Source: Sarcocystis neurona (taxonomy: Eukaryota; Apicomplexa; Conoidasida; Eucoccidiorida; Sarcocystidae). From it: a stretch of DNA of 64,000 nt. How positions within the stretch are numbered: the first letter of the stretch is position 1; each line of letters opens with the position of its first letter. This document shows positions 27,001 to 34,088 of the stretch, piece after piece. Under the pieces are notes generated by a model. The model had not been told where the DNA came from. It made no database searches and saw nothing but the letters and a program-made list of their open reading frames with translations. The position numbers and the translations under genes are program-made. The stretch spans positions 77,433 through 141,432 of the forward strand of contig KL647307.1 in the NCBI GenBank assembly GCA_000727475.1. Reading direction: 5' to 3'.

Positions 27001-27967
27001 GCCGCTCAGGCTGTCTGCGCTGCTCTTCACGCTGCGGCTGAGGCTGCTGCCGCTCCCCCAGCCGCAGCTGCTGCTCCGCCTCCTCGTTACGCTGCAGATG
27101 CTGCTGCTGTCGCTGCTGCTGCATGGACTCGTGTCGTTGCCCATCTTCGACCTCCTGTATTTCTCGCTCCCCAATCTGCGGCTGCTGCTGCCCGCTCGTA
27201 AGGTGACACTGCTCATTCCTCTCATCCTGTTTCGCCACCACCGTCTGCAGCTGCAGCTGCAAATTTTGATACTGCTGCGCTTGCTCCCGTTGCTGCTCGA
27301 ACATTAAACGCTGCTGCTGCAGCTTCTGCTCTTCTTGATGCTGTTCCTCTTGCGTCTGCTCCTCATGCTGCGCCCGTTGGTGCGACTCAACCTCTAGCGT
27401 GCCTTGGGCCTCCTGCGCTTGCACTAGCCCCCTACGCTGGCATGGCTGCGACAGGTAGTGTACCGTCGGCTGCTGCTGCAATGCCGGCTGCTGCTGCAGG
27501 GCCGGCTGCTGCTGCAGTGTCAGCTGCTGCTGCAGGGCCGGCTGCTGCTGCAGTGTCGGCTGCTGCTGCAGTGTCGGCTGCTGCTGCAGTGTCGGCTGCT
27601 GCTGCAGTGTCGGCTGCTGCTGCAGTGTCGGCTGCTGCCGCAGTGTCGGCTGCTGCAGCAGTGTCGGCTGCTGCTGCAATGTCGGCTGCTGCTCCACTGC
27701 CGGCCGCTGCTCCACTGCCGGCCGCTGCTCCACTGCCGACTGCTGCTCCATTGCCGGCTGCTGCTGCAGCACCGGCTGCTGCTGCGATGGGTGAAGCAGT
27801 GTACCTTGTCGCTCATCTGGTAAGAGTTGCTGCAAAAGAGGTAGCACCGGCTCCACCGCCTCTTGGCGCGCAGGTGGGTGCTGCTCCTCCTCGTGCCGCG
27901 CCTGCTGCTGTTGCTGTCGCTCTCCCTGCTGCTGCAGCACCGCGGAAGACGCGTCTTCCTCCTCCAT
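1..27967 (-). CDS. TRRAP/Tra1-like PIKK scaffold, N-terminal part, 11 exons, runs off left edge
   Basis: TRRAP/Tra1 is a nuclear HEAT/FAT pseudokinase that docks activators to the SAGA and NuA4 histone acetyltransferase complexes. I joined exons 25661-27967, 23688-24505, 20518-22849, 10340-20239, 5493-8501, 5154-5363, 4978-5070, 3895-4328, 1696-2647, 523-647 and 55-201. Every junction has GT..AG ends and matching phase, giving about 6,775 residues. Segments match remembered human TRRAP in order: FVEGETCVLRQTLLDLL, AEDNAVRALFTMLDL, FRKQLYPYLQAIVEEEL, LALRTLEIWLDNLHGDYIYP, LRLLGKLGGKNRAFLK, HLCYEDSWRAKAAGCLVLIR, QLAEHLYRWLVVVHREAA and VEAARITAALLSLFSYFPAC. These lie in about the first 40% of the 3.8-kilo-residue human protein. 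The FAT and kinase-like domains are therefore expected left of position 1. The excess length is Ala, Ser and Gln tracts. The start ATG at 27967 has purines at -3 and +4. Family assignment is confident; individual small exons less so. Confidence 0.85.
55..201 (-). CDS. TRRAP-like exon 11 (last in window)
   Basis: The acceptor TCCATCAG|T and donor CTTCG|GTGAGT fit phase 2 at both ends. It encodes YVLCRFASLAAQTLLRLFFS and a Q-rich loop ending near HQTLGMQQS. Helical character and position suit the next HEAT repeat of TRRAP. The gene continues past position 1. Confidence 0.5.
523..647 (-). CDS. TRRAP-like exon 10
   Basis: The acceptor TGGGTGCAG|CTT is phase 0 and the donor CTGCC|GTGTGA is phase 2. 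AARITAALLSLFSYFPACSR followed by SFLQRLLARLTGL matches TRRAP 'mkicsAiinLFhliPaapqtLvkpLlevv'. An additional exon could lie between this and exon 11. Confidence 0.6.
722..779. repeat. (CA)n microsatellite with two ATGT interruptions
   Basis: Three CA blocks separated by ATGTA, lying in the intron between TRRAP-like exons 9 and 10. The rest of that intron (648-1695) shows CAG-rich sequence but no coding signal I can defend. Confidence 0.9.
1562..1682. repeat. Mixed (CA)n/(TA)n microsatellite
   Basis: CA-rich then TA-rich simple sequence that abuts the donor side of TRRAP-like exon 9. Apparent open frames through it in both directions are artefacts. Confidence 0.85.
1696..2647 (-). CDS. TRRAP-like exon 9
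   Basis: The acceptor GTGCTGCAG|G completes an Arg codon; the donor TTTCGG|GTACGC is phase 0. DVQVAQGAAHGLRVVLDFYG aligns with TRRAP 'selqeaGeacMrkFleg'. LARIQGLARLLDVCYPATAW and QLAEHLYRWLVVVHREAA align with 'vnRLtsvtrLFPnsFndkfcdQmmqHLrkWmevvv'. This is one of the best-conserved parts of the family, so the exon is well supported. Confidence 0.75.
2738..2880. repeat. Two tandem 71-bp copies
   Basis: The unit begins ATAAACCGTCTGTGATAG and ends GCGGACAGGGG. Copy 1 is 2738-2808 and copy 2 is 2809-2880, with only a handful of differences. It lies in the intron between TRRAP-like exons 8 and 9. Confidence 0.9.
2881..3894. other. Intron sequence of the TRRAP-like gene, no exon resolved
   Basis: The interval combines non-repetitive sequence (2881-3350) with a GCT-rich stretch (3390-3600). 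The latter gives open frames on the plus strand (up to 182 codons), but they lack any recognisable helix pattern and oppose the gene. A short minus-strand exon cannot be excluded. Confidence 0.5.
3895..4328 (-). CDS. TRRAP-like exon 8
   Basis: A strong acceptor CTTCTTGCAG|GTG (phase 0) and donor ATCCG|GTACGT (phase 2). It begins VLSLALRFLKLALVHPSWES, passes through a Ser/Asn-rich insert, and ends HWRPLREHCAAMLIR. The last helix is continued by exon 9 (YMFFMDVQVAQGAAHGLRVV), giving a seamless HEAT-like sequence across the junction. Confidence 0.65.
4352..4460. repeat. (TA)n/(CA)n microsatellite
   Basis: ATATATAT and ACATACAC simple sequence immediately upstream (in gene sense) of the exon 8 acceptor. 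Confidence 0.85.
4978..5070 (-). CDS. TRRAP-like exon 7 (micro-exon)
   Basis: 31 codons from CCTTCAG| to GCC|GTGTGT, phase 0 at both ends. It encodes FFFEATVASLVDGLTRLTH, a helix compatible with the flanking HEAT array. The downstream intron starts in a (TG)n stretch. Confidence 0.45.
5154..5363 (-). CDS. TRRAP-like exon 6 (small)
   Basis: 70 codons between GCTGTTCAG| and GGC|GTACAC, phase 0 at both ends. The peptide includes VFPYAAVLVCLLLHHSVRSN and SRTSRQELFLAALRAAV, an amphipathic helical pair of HEAT type. Boundaries are inferred from splice signals and phase only; a neighbouring acceptor could be used instead. Confidence 0.5.
5493..8501 (-). CDS. TRRAP-like exon 5
   Basis: The acceptor GCGTCGCAG|GTGGAT and donor ATGACG|GTAGGG are both phase 0 (1,003 residues). 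It opens with DPLCLLRGLRSCL, then FCLLQPHTVEEGVRSVFAA and HLCYEDSWRAKAAGCLVLIR. LPPAWAQQHLQHIVEAVFFI follows. These match, without gaps, the TRRAP stretch 'CCyEqaWyaKlGGv..i..l.erlPltWv..nqq.flkallFvm'. VVLHLMGCFVIHNLFHVRHS is a further HEAT helix. The second half is Ser/Gly/Gln-rich and disordered. Confidence 0.8.
8502..10339. other. Intron between TRRAP-like exons 4 and 5
   Basis: The 1.8-kb interval is bounded by a GTGAGT donor (gene sense) and the GCGTCGCAG acceptor. It contains a short TA microsatellite at about 10144-10182 and CAG-rich sequence on the plus strand at 9430-9850. That orientation is opposite to the flanking exons, so I do not call an exon there. Confidence 0.5.
10340..20239 (-). 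CDS. TRRAP-like exon 4 (9.9 kb, 3,300 residues)
   Basis: One uninterrupted frame of 9,900 bases, phase 0 at both ends (acceptor GACAG|GTG, donor CACGAG|GTGAGT). Conserved islands sit in an ocean of Ser, Ala, Gln and Gly tracts. HPYNLRNFAYYSVPRLYAYS and a following FFFAHQHTCLFFAEALV are near the first third. LWVEVCLSAPARLKHLLQHL, LRTLEIWLDNLHGDYIYPIL and LRLLGKLGGKNRAFLKL are in the middle; this trio is diagnostic of TRRAP/Tra1. YRRQVARLLQLCVTALLDF and YQFLLGLFRHLALLCAAR follow. An acidic run (aspartate/glutamate) lies near the end. Five or more long antisense open frames here are shadows of the triplet repeats. Confidence 0.85.
20518..22849 (-). CDS. TRRAP-like exon 3
   Basis: The acceptor GTGGTGCAG|G completes the split Arg codon of exon 2, and the donor CCTGAA|GTAAGT is phase 0. 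It starts LLHLMYIFAQLPIPGV, continuing the 'elPiivvlmyqly' helix. ALYDFLYAKTRILLFLCYLL matches the TRRAP helix around 'lyaDFiaAQiKTLSFLAYii'. FLYRRKVLQDALKLLVASRF and RKQLYPYLQAIVEEEL match 'lRKELLiaAkHIL..rnqFiP'. Long Ala/Pro/Thr-rich inserts separate these blocks, so most of the 777 residues are low complexity. Confidence 0.75.
22850..23687. repeat. Intron with (TA)n and (CA)n microsatellites
   Basis: Intron between TRRAP-like exons 2 and 3. A dense TA block covers about 23168-23232, followed by CACGTATACACGTGTATACAC-like alternating purine/pyrimidine sequence to about 23300. No exon seen. Confidence 0.8.
23688..24505 (-). CDS. TRRAP-like exon 2
   Basis: The acceptor TGTGCAG|TAC is phase 0 and the donor CAAAG|GTAGGT is phase 2. 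The peptide GVCLRILQDDAEDNAVRALF aligns with TRRAP 'vmFRfLEtenEENvLicLrii'. After a Ser/Ala/Thr-rich insert, LSIRLAGDVAYCLTALCTRL corresponds to the conserved helix before 'aELPiivvlmyqLy'. The intron to exon 1 (24506-25660) carries the AT/purine repeat block. Confidence 0.75.
24570..24910. repeat. Diverged ~110-bp repeat, TA-rich with purine-rich core
   Basis: Three degraded units share a core of GAGAGAAAGAcaTTTTCATATA followed by a TTATGCACATATAT-like segment. The cores are near 24650, 24768 and 24878. The block sits in the first intron of the TRRAP-like gene. A further TA run lies at 25168-25217. Confidence 0.75.
25661..27967 (-). CDS. TRRAP-like exon 1 (Q-rich N-terminus, first HEAT block)
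   Basis: The exon encodes about 769 residues. The first half is almost pure Gln/Glu/Arg, including a hexapeptide array. Near residues 640-690 comes a helical stretch containing LPAVLLLLDRVPPSFVEGE and VLRQTLLDLLRLV. It aligns with the TRRAP segment where a repeat ending in a 'dGEpqF' loop is followed by 'lRkLvlEiIhr'. The ATG at 27967 begins MEEEDASSAV; the frame stays open upstream to about 28039 with no other ATG. The donor is GAT|GTAAGC, phase 0, matching the phase-0 acceptor of exon 2. Confidence 0.7.
27461..27800 (-). repeat. 18-bp coding minisatellite (QQPTLQ-type hexapeptide)
   Basis: About 18 copies of an 18-bp unit, plus-strand form GGCTGCTGCTGCAGTGTC, lie inside TRRAP-like exon 1. 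Translation on the minus strand gives repeats of LQQQPT with variants LQQQPA, LRQQPT, VEQRPA. Frame and length are kept, so the array varies in whole hexapeptides. Confidence 0.9.
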
Positions 27968-28039
27968 TACTGGTACTTCGAAGAAAAGGGCGCTTAGCCT
28001 AAAAGCGGGGGACACGAAACGGGGAGACCTGTCTCTCAA

Positions 28040-28899
28040 GAGCGGGAGGCACGCGCAGTTGTCGCTGCGACTTCACCAGCCACAACCGCCTCTGCTGCTC
28101 GTGCCGGTAACAGCGTTTTCCGTCCTTCAGCTGCTGCTGCTGCTCCTACCTCTGCTGATCCAGATGCTGGTGCTTCCGCTCCTGCGGTGGCTGCCCTCCT
28201 CGCCAGCACCGGTGCTGCTACTGCTGTTGTAGGATAATGTACTGCTTGGTGCTGCCGGTTCTGGCACGCGTAACATAAAGGTTGCCGACAGCATCAACTG
28301 AAGAGGACGTGCTGCCGGAGAAGAAGCTGATGCTTACGAATAGGCAGCGTCTCGCCTCGACAGCACATCCACGCGGGTTGCTGCTGGGGTTCTACCCTGG
28401 CTACCTGCTCCCGTTGCAAATGTGCATTGTACTGCTGGCGTCGCCCTGCCGTGTGTGTCTGCTGCTGTTGCTGCTCAGGTGTGTGAAATGTCGTGGGACC
28501 TCAGCGTCCTCTTGCCCAGGCAGTGTTGCCGCATTGCATCTGCCCGGGTGCTCGTGCTGCTGCCGCAGAACACCGGTTATTGTCCTTGTCGATGTTGCCG
28601 CTACTTCTCAGGTGCTCTCGCCCTGTTGCTGTTGTGTTGCTCCTCTGGGGCAGTTGTGGCCCTCCTGCCTCTGCGCATCCTCGCTGAGGTTGCGCTTCTG
28701 CTGCGCTGCTGTTACGGCGTTGCTGTGATGTTGCTGCGCTGTCCTCCTGCTGCGCCACAGCTGCAACAGTAATGCCTAAAGTTTACAACCTGCGAGGGGA
28801 ACACCACTGCAACCCAGACCTGCTGCTGCAGCTGTTACCGATGGCGAGGAAGCAGCTACACAGCGTCGGAGCCGGTTTGCCTGGTCTGATCGCCTCCCC
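28040..28899. other. GCT/CAG-rich interval with broken Ala/Val-rich frames
   Basis: Plus-strand translation gives Ala/Val/Ser-rich stretches that jump between frames every 50-150 bases. Examples are a frame around 28110-28230 rich in Ala and Pro and another around 28390-28520. No frame stays open with convincing splice sites. It could be 5' flank of the TRRAP-like gene, or decayed coding sequence. Confidence 0.4.
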
Positions 28900-29963
28900 C
28901 TAGCTGCTGCTGTCTACTCCCTGCGTTTCTGTTGTTCCTACTCGCATGGATACCGTCTCTGTTGCAGATTTCGACGCAGCAGCAGCCTGTGCTGCTGCTG
29001 GCGGTGCCTCTAGTGACGATATGTGCTGCTGTGGCCGTGGCATTCGTAGCAGCTGGTTTCCAGGGGGAGCTCCACACCGCAGAGATTGGGTGGAGCGACG
29101 GAAGTGACAAAGGAGAGATGCGGCTGACGCACAGCCAGAGAAAACTAGGAAAATTGCGGAAGGAAGCCGGAAAATAATCGGCGCCACTGCGGTGTATGTA
29201 TAGCGGAAGTCGCGCTTTCGGCACATCCCCATGCCACCGGTTTCACTTTCGGGGCTGCCTCTCGTATTGCTCTTCGGCTGCCACCGCCGCTGCTTGTCGT
29301 GCTCGCGTAATGCAGTGTTACCCACTAGTAGTGGGGGATGCGGAGGGCGGGCTGCAGCTGCTGTTGCCGCAGCTACCAGTGCTGCTGTTGCACCGCCTGC
29401 TCTGGAAGAGGCGGCCACCCCTGCTCTTCCGGAAGTTCGGTGCACTGACGGCCACAACTTCCGTTGCTGCACTGCCAGCTATGACTGCAGTAGTTCCGTG
29501 AGCGAAATACCGCCAGACCCCGGACGGGCATCGTACAGACACAGGAGCAGCATTGCCGCAGTAGCTGCGTCAGCAGCAGAAGCGGTGGCCACAGCAGCAA
29601 ACAGCAGAGACAGTACACTCAACACAAACCGCGGATGCAGCGGACGTGGTGTCTCTCGATCCGCACTGGAGGGGGCGCCGACTCTGTGCCAGGAGGGTAT
29701 ATGAACAGCAGGTTCGCCCGGACGACGGACGAAGAAACATCGCACGTCAGGACTTCGCACTGTTTTTCGAGTAGCAGGTCGGTCAGCCGCGCTTGTCTGT
29801 TCGTTTACCTTCCCATACCGCGCCTGCGGCGTCGGTAAGGCCGTGGTACTCTTCGGCTGTTACAGGTGCTGCCAGATCTGCTGCGGTCAGCGTCATTTCC
29901 GCCTTCCGGAACACAGCTGGCGGTGCCGCAGTTGAAGCGCTTCTACTGCTGCTGCTACGCATT
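28900..29963 (-). CDS. Possible small multi-exon gene, function unknown
   Basis: CAG triplets are on the minus strand here, as in the neighbouring TRRAP-like gene, suggesting minus-strand coding. Candidate pieces in order: a start MRSSSSRSASTAAPPAVFRK near 29961 running to EEYHGLTDAAGAV with a GCG|GTATGG donor. Next is a hydrophobic segment FVLSVLSLLFAAVATASA near 29620. A final piece near 29000-28905 contains APPAAAQAAAASKSATETVS and a stop. I could not fix all splice sites. The plus strand also has open frames, for example one with a hydrophobic start at 29231. Confidence 0.3.
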
Positions 29964-30260
29964 CTACGAATTGCTGCCACGCTCGTCCGAAGAGTGTCCA
30001 CTGCCGCTAATGAAGGTTGGCTAACATGCTCCGCTGCTGCCCTACAACTTACTTCTGCGCTGTCGCCATTTCTGTTGCCTAATCGTAAAATCAAACCGTA
30101 AAGCTCGGGGTTGTAGACTGTGAATCTTGAACTCAAGGTCTGAACACGGTACCGTACCTCATAACCACAACTCCTAAAAAGCTTCGCGGGTTACCTAAAC
30201 TTCTAAACCGGACAAGCTACGTCGTAGACAGTGCTTTTGAAAGCGATGAGCGAAAAAACC

Positions 30261-31100
30261 TTAACCTCCTTGCACGACGTCCAGTGATAAGACGTGTATC
30301 AAGTTGCTACTGAAGGCCTCATCAGAGTCCCAGAACAGGAACTCTTGGCGAGGGTTCCCGGATGTAATTTGTATTTCCCACTCTTTGCTTGAAAACATGT
30401 AAATATGCAAATTGCTGTGTTCGACGCGGTGAAGTTCTACGAAGTCTAGATGTATATTCAATGTGTAGGGAGAGTACTGGCGTACGTTGAACGGCAGAGA
30501 CACTCGAATCATACGTGTGTATGCGAACCACATTCTAATAATGTACAAGCGGCCCAATCTCCCAAAGCCCGACAACACCGAGGGGTTGTTCATATCTGTA
30601 CGCAGCACTACATATCCACTCATTATGTCACTGAAGACCAGCCCCGCCTGGACAGGTCACAGGGTGCCGCGATGTTACCGCTTAACACGCATGTGTGTGC
30701 ATGTTAAGTCGCCAGCGTGCGCTCGAAATCCCGGTTGTATCACGTGCGAAATCAAGAGCTCCACGTAGTAGCAGCAACAGTATGGGGGCCGTGAGCGCAG
30801 GTGCATTCCTCACCGTTACTGTTTGCTGTTACAATATCGAATAACGCAGGGATTGTTGGCTGCGAAGCAAGAACACTGAAGTGAAATTTTGGAATCCTTG
30901 GAGTGGAAGTGCGTGTAGAAGGTCTCATGTTTTACGGTTGCAACAACGGAAAAACTGCCACTAGCAGCCGCACACCCGTGCTCTGTAGGAGAACGATTTG
31001 GGGAAGTTAACGCACTCTTCTGTAGCCTGCGTAACGGAGGAAATTGTTGCACACACGTAGTCCTGTGCACGTACGAGACAGCTTCTAGGTGCTCCTCCAT
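30261..31100 (-). CDS. Candidate gene, two exons, function unknown
   Basis: The first piece starts at ATG 31100 (good context, CCATGG) and reads MEEHLEAVSYVHRTTCVQQF. The second piece follows a strong acceptor GGTCTTCAG|T near 30632 and reads DIMSGYVVLRTDMNNPSVLS through PYTLNIHLDFVELHRVEHSN and EWEIQITSGNPRQEFLFWDS to a stop at 30261. It is free of homopolymer runs and has balanced composition. A GTACGT donor inside the first piece (phase 2) would fit the acceptor phase. Whether the two belong to one gene is an inference, and 120 open codons alone could occur by chance in this window. Confidence 0.4.
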
Positions 31101-31496
31101 GGCAATGTCATAACGTTAACTCGTGCCTGCAGCCCCCAACGAAGCTGGGGAAACTCAGGATTGTATTCGATTTCACGCAGGCAATGCAGCTACTATCCTG
31201 TGTATCCCCAATTTCAACAGGCGGTGACAGTACGTATATAATAGAATTGTTGCTTCAAATACCGTAGCAACAACGCATTTATTCTGCCCCACATTAAGAA
31301 GATTGCGTATTAGAATACGCCGTGGTGTACTGGCTTCCGGCCACGCTGCACGGCAGGGGTCGTGGGTGCGATATTTTTAGCGATGAAATGTCGCAACCCT
31401 TTTCTGTCTTCCTCCCGCACACGGGTGCAGGATAGTTACGGCGTGTCGGCGCAGAATATTGTTACCAGTCACTTGCCGTGTAGGGTGGAAACGCTT

Positions 31497-32046
31497 ATGC
31501 GTAGAAGAAAGGGCCTACGCTTAGCAATTATTACCCTCAACGTGCTCTTTCTGTCTCTGCATCCAACAACTCCAGCAGCACCCCTTTCGCGTCCTTTTCG
31601 TGTACTGGTAAAATCACTTCTATGCAGTCAATCCTCTCAGATTTCTGCGGCTGGCATTTTCAGCAGCACCGCTTCCACATTTCTTGTCTACTCCTGAACG
31701 CGTTTTTGCCATGCACGACATACATCGACATCCTACTGTGCAACATTCTACGAACCCCATGTAGAGGACACTTACGGTGGTCTCTATTGCATTCTACGAG
31801 AAGCACTACTACTAGACCTACATTGCTATTACTGAAACCACTCATTTACAATGACATGTTCGTCCCATGATACTGTGAGCGTACCAGCAGACGGCGAAAC
31901 CTGACGTTTCTGACCAGTGTGGCACAGGGCTGAAGACGGAAGATGTACGTGCTTTTTCTGAAGATGTTGCACCCTGTGATGCAGAAACCATCGAAGGTGA
32001 CGGTCTTCTCTTCTTGTTTGTATATGGCAATCACGATGCTGAATAG
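31497..32046 (+). CDS. Small secreted protein, two exons (88 residues)
   Basis: Exon 1 (31497-31607) starts MRRRKGLRLAIITLNVLFLS, a textbook signal peptide: a basic n-region, a 12-residue hydrophobic core and an Ala-Ala exit. It ends CTG|GTAAAA, phase 0. Exon 2 (31891-32046) follows ACCAGCAG| and reads TAKPDVSDQCGTGLKTEDVR, then AFSEDVAPCDAETIEGDGLL, ending FLFVYGNHDAE and TAG. The mature part is acidic with two Cys. In coccidia a signal peptide sends proteins to the secretory pathway, which also serves micronemes, rhoptries, dense granules and the apicoplast; nothing here picks one. A GTATAT inside exon 2 leaves room for another splice form. Confidence 0.5.
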
Positions 32047-32548
32047 ACCGAGTTGATGCGTCCTGCTACTCAGAATTGGGGGTGGCTGACCGGTGCCGTT
32101 CTACGCGCCCCGTATACAGCCGACGACAGAACAGTTTAATCTGAAGGGAGATCTGCTTGCTGCATAATACAAAGGATACAGTGGCAGCCTGTGTACGGTG
32201 GGTGTTGAAATGCGATAACAGCACCCAAAATACGAGCTGGTGTGTTCACACTTACTCAACCGTGGTAATGAACGCTGATCAGTTGCTTGCACCCTCTCTG
32301 CGTGCCTGATTGCACCCCGTTCAAAAATTGGTGTCGGGCGTCGCAGTTTCCACTGCCGAGCGCCGTATAATGATAACACTACCACAAATTTACACCGGTC
32401 CCATGTAGCTTCGTACGTACTCTGGACGTCAAACGATGTGAGACACTGCGGCCGCTGCGAGATCAAAAGCCTGCTGCATTCGACACCCGTGTAAACCATG
32501 CGTGTACTGTAGTATTCACTTTCACGCAACGTACACATACAAAAGGCC

Positions 32549-33230
32549 CTAGAAGCTTCGTGTGGCGTGATTTCCATCTGCAGAGTACTCTCTGGCTTGT
32601 GCATCTAGCCACTCCGGCGGCAAGCCTGCTACGGTTTCTACCTACGCCTAGGAAGCAGTGTTTCCACAGGAACGACAGGTTGCGGGGTATTGGTTGGGAC
32701 AGGCTGCTGATGAAGTAGCAGTGTCCACACTCAGCACAGGGATCGATTCGTGTCGGTGAGTACTCACAAGCTTCTGCCACGAATGCGTGCGTACACTGAT
32801 GCCACTGCCCCGACGGGTACCTTGACTTTCTCCGTCCACGTTCCTGTCAACGGGCAGAGCCCGCAAAGAATCTCTGCCAGCTCGCCCTTCAGAACACGAA
32901 CGACACTGGTGCTTCTACCGCAAGCGGCTCTTCGTCCTCGCAATGAATAAGGCAGACTTCATTGCATTTCTCGCTGCCCCATCCATCAGCCGCGCATTTT
33001 GCATCTCTAGCTGGTGAGGCTGGCGGTGGTTTCCCGCAGTAGTCACGAAACCCTCCAACAAGCATTCACGTTGTTGACAGTTTGAAGCCATCGGGGCGTG
33101 CGGGGATCTCGAAGTAATACAGAACGCACACGCTAAACTGTGCCGCCACCGGATGACGTGCACCGTGCAGCGTCGACGCGGAATCCAACAGACACGTAGG
33201 TTGGGCCTGTGCGTCGGCGTGCTCCACCAT
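32549..33230 (-). CDS. Four-exon Cys-containing protein, 133 residues, unknown function
   Basis: Exons 33070-33230, 32919-33006, 32768-32843 and 32549-32625 join with phases 2, 0 and 1 that all agree. The start ATG at 33230 gives MVEHADAQAQPTCLLDSAST; later come FSVCVLYYFEIPARPDGFKL, DAKCAADGWGSEKCNEVCLI with HCEDEEPLA, GQWHQCTHAFVAEAC and LPPEWLDAQAREYSADGNHA. Nine Cys lie in 133 residues, with the run KCx7Cx3Cx3C in exon 2. The composition is that of a folded domain and shows no homopolymers. I do not recognise the family. Donors are GTGAAT, GTAGAA and GTGAGT. Each exon is short, so length alone gives no support; the case rests on four consistent junctions and peptide quality. Confidence 0.5.
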
Positions 33231-33530
33231 ACGGATACGTCGTAAACTTAACCATGCACACACAGACGAAGTAGGACGTCAAATCTGCTTGACACATCTA
33301 TGCGCCTGTGTCTACTTACGTGTGGCTAGCTTGGTGGGCACGCCTTATGGTCAAACTCTAATACACCTGTACCGTTTTACAGTCAGCCACGAGTGGCCCT
33401 TTCTTTTCCACCGTGCTTGGACGCACACCAAAATCAGACTTCAGAAATCGTTGCTGTGTACTGTCACACGGTGTCACGTGCTAGGTACTATCTCATCAGG
33501 GAACGCAGCACCTACGCAGACAACTTGGTG

Positions 33531-34088
33531 ATGAAAGAATACACAAAACTGCGATTCTCGCCTACGAATATGGCACAGCGGATCACAGAGTACAGTTTGC
33601 TCCCGCGACTACTTTCTTTGCTTCCTGCGCTGTGTTCAAAGAGTAAAGATTGCTCCCACGACTACTTTCTTTCCTTCCTGCAGTGTGCTTTCTGTTGTAC
33701 TACCGATGTCTCAGGCGCGCGGTGCGATCAGCACAAACGCAAAGAGACTGGTGATATAATTAGACACTTTTTGTCGCTACTCATCAGACAGAGTAAAATA
33801 CAGATTTTGGCCGATGCTGTACGTGTGTGTAGACCCTTCACAAAGTCCTGCGTCTTAGCTTTCTTTATAGGACAAAATTTCGTCAAAAGGAGACACAGAA
33901 TGGTTGTTGCGACTGTTCTGCGAGAAAGTAGGCAACGCTCAACGTTTGACAGTGATAGCGGCAATTATTCCTCGGTTTGGTCTCAAGCCACCCGGAGAAA
34001 AAGAGGAAACAATGCTGGGCTGAATATTTGTGGGCACCGCGGGAGGAACACTCATGTAGGAGAAATACAGATCACAGTTAGTCTGTAG
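33531..34088 (+). CDS. Open frame of 185 codons, unknown
   Basis: An ATG at 33531 opens MKEYTKLRFSPTNMAQRITE and runs to a TAG at 34088; the frame is open from 33393 (231 codons). That length is unlikely, but not impossible, by chance in about 30 kb of repeat-poor DNA. It contains a 38-bp direct repeat and Arg/Lys-rich segments and has no recognised domain. It could contain an exon joined to intron read-through. Confidence 0.25.
   Translation: MKEYTKLRFSPTNMAQRITEYSLLPRLLSLLPALCSKSKDCSHDYFLSFLQCAFCCTTDVSGARCDQHKRKETGDIIRHFLSLLIRQSKIQILADAVRVCRPFTKSCVLAFFIGQNFVKRRHRMVVATVLRESRQRSTFDSDSGNYSSVWSQATRRKRGNNAGLNICGHRGRNTHVGEIQITVSL
33597..33687. repeat. 38-bp direct repeat, two copies, 53-bp period
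   Basis: TTGCTCCCGCGACTACTTTC begins at 33597 and recurs at 33650 with four mismatches over 38 bases. Confidence 0.85.

Noticed and set aside
32101..32604. 167-codon minus-strand frame beginning MHKPESTLQMEITPHEASRA
   Set aside because: About one frame of this length is expected by chance in the repeat-poor DNA, and its 5' end overlaps a better-supported terminal exon in another register.
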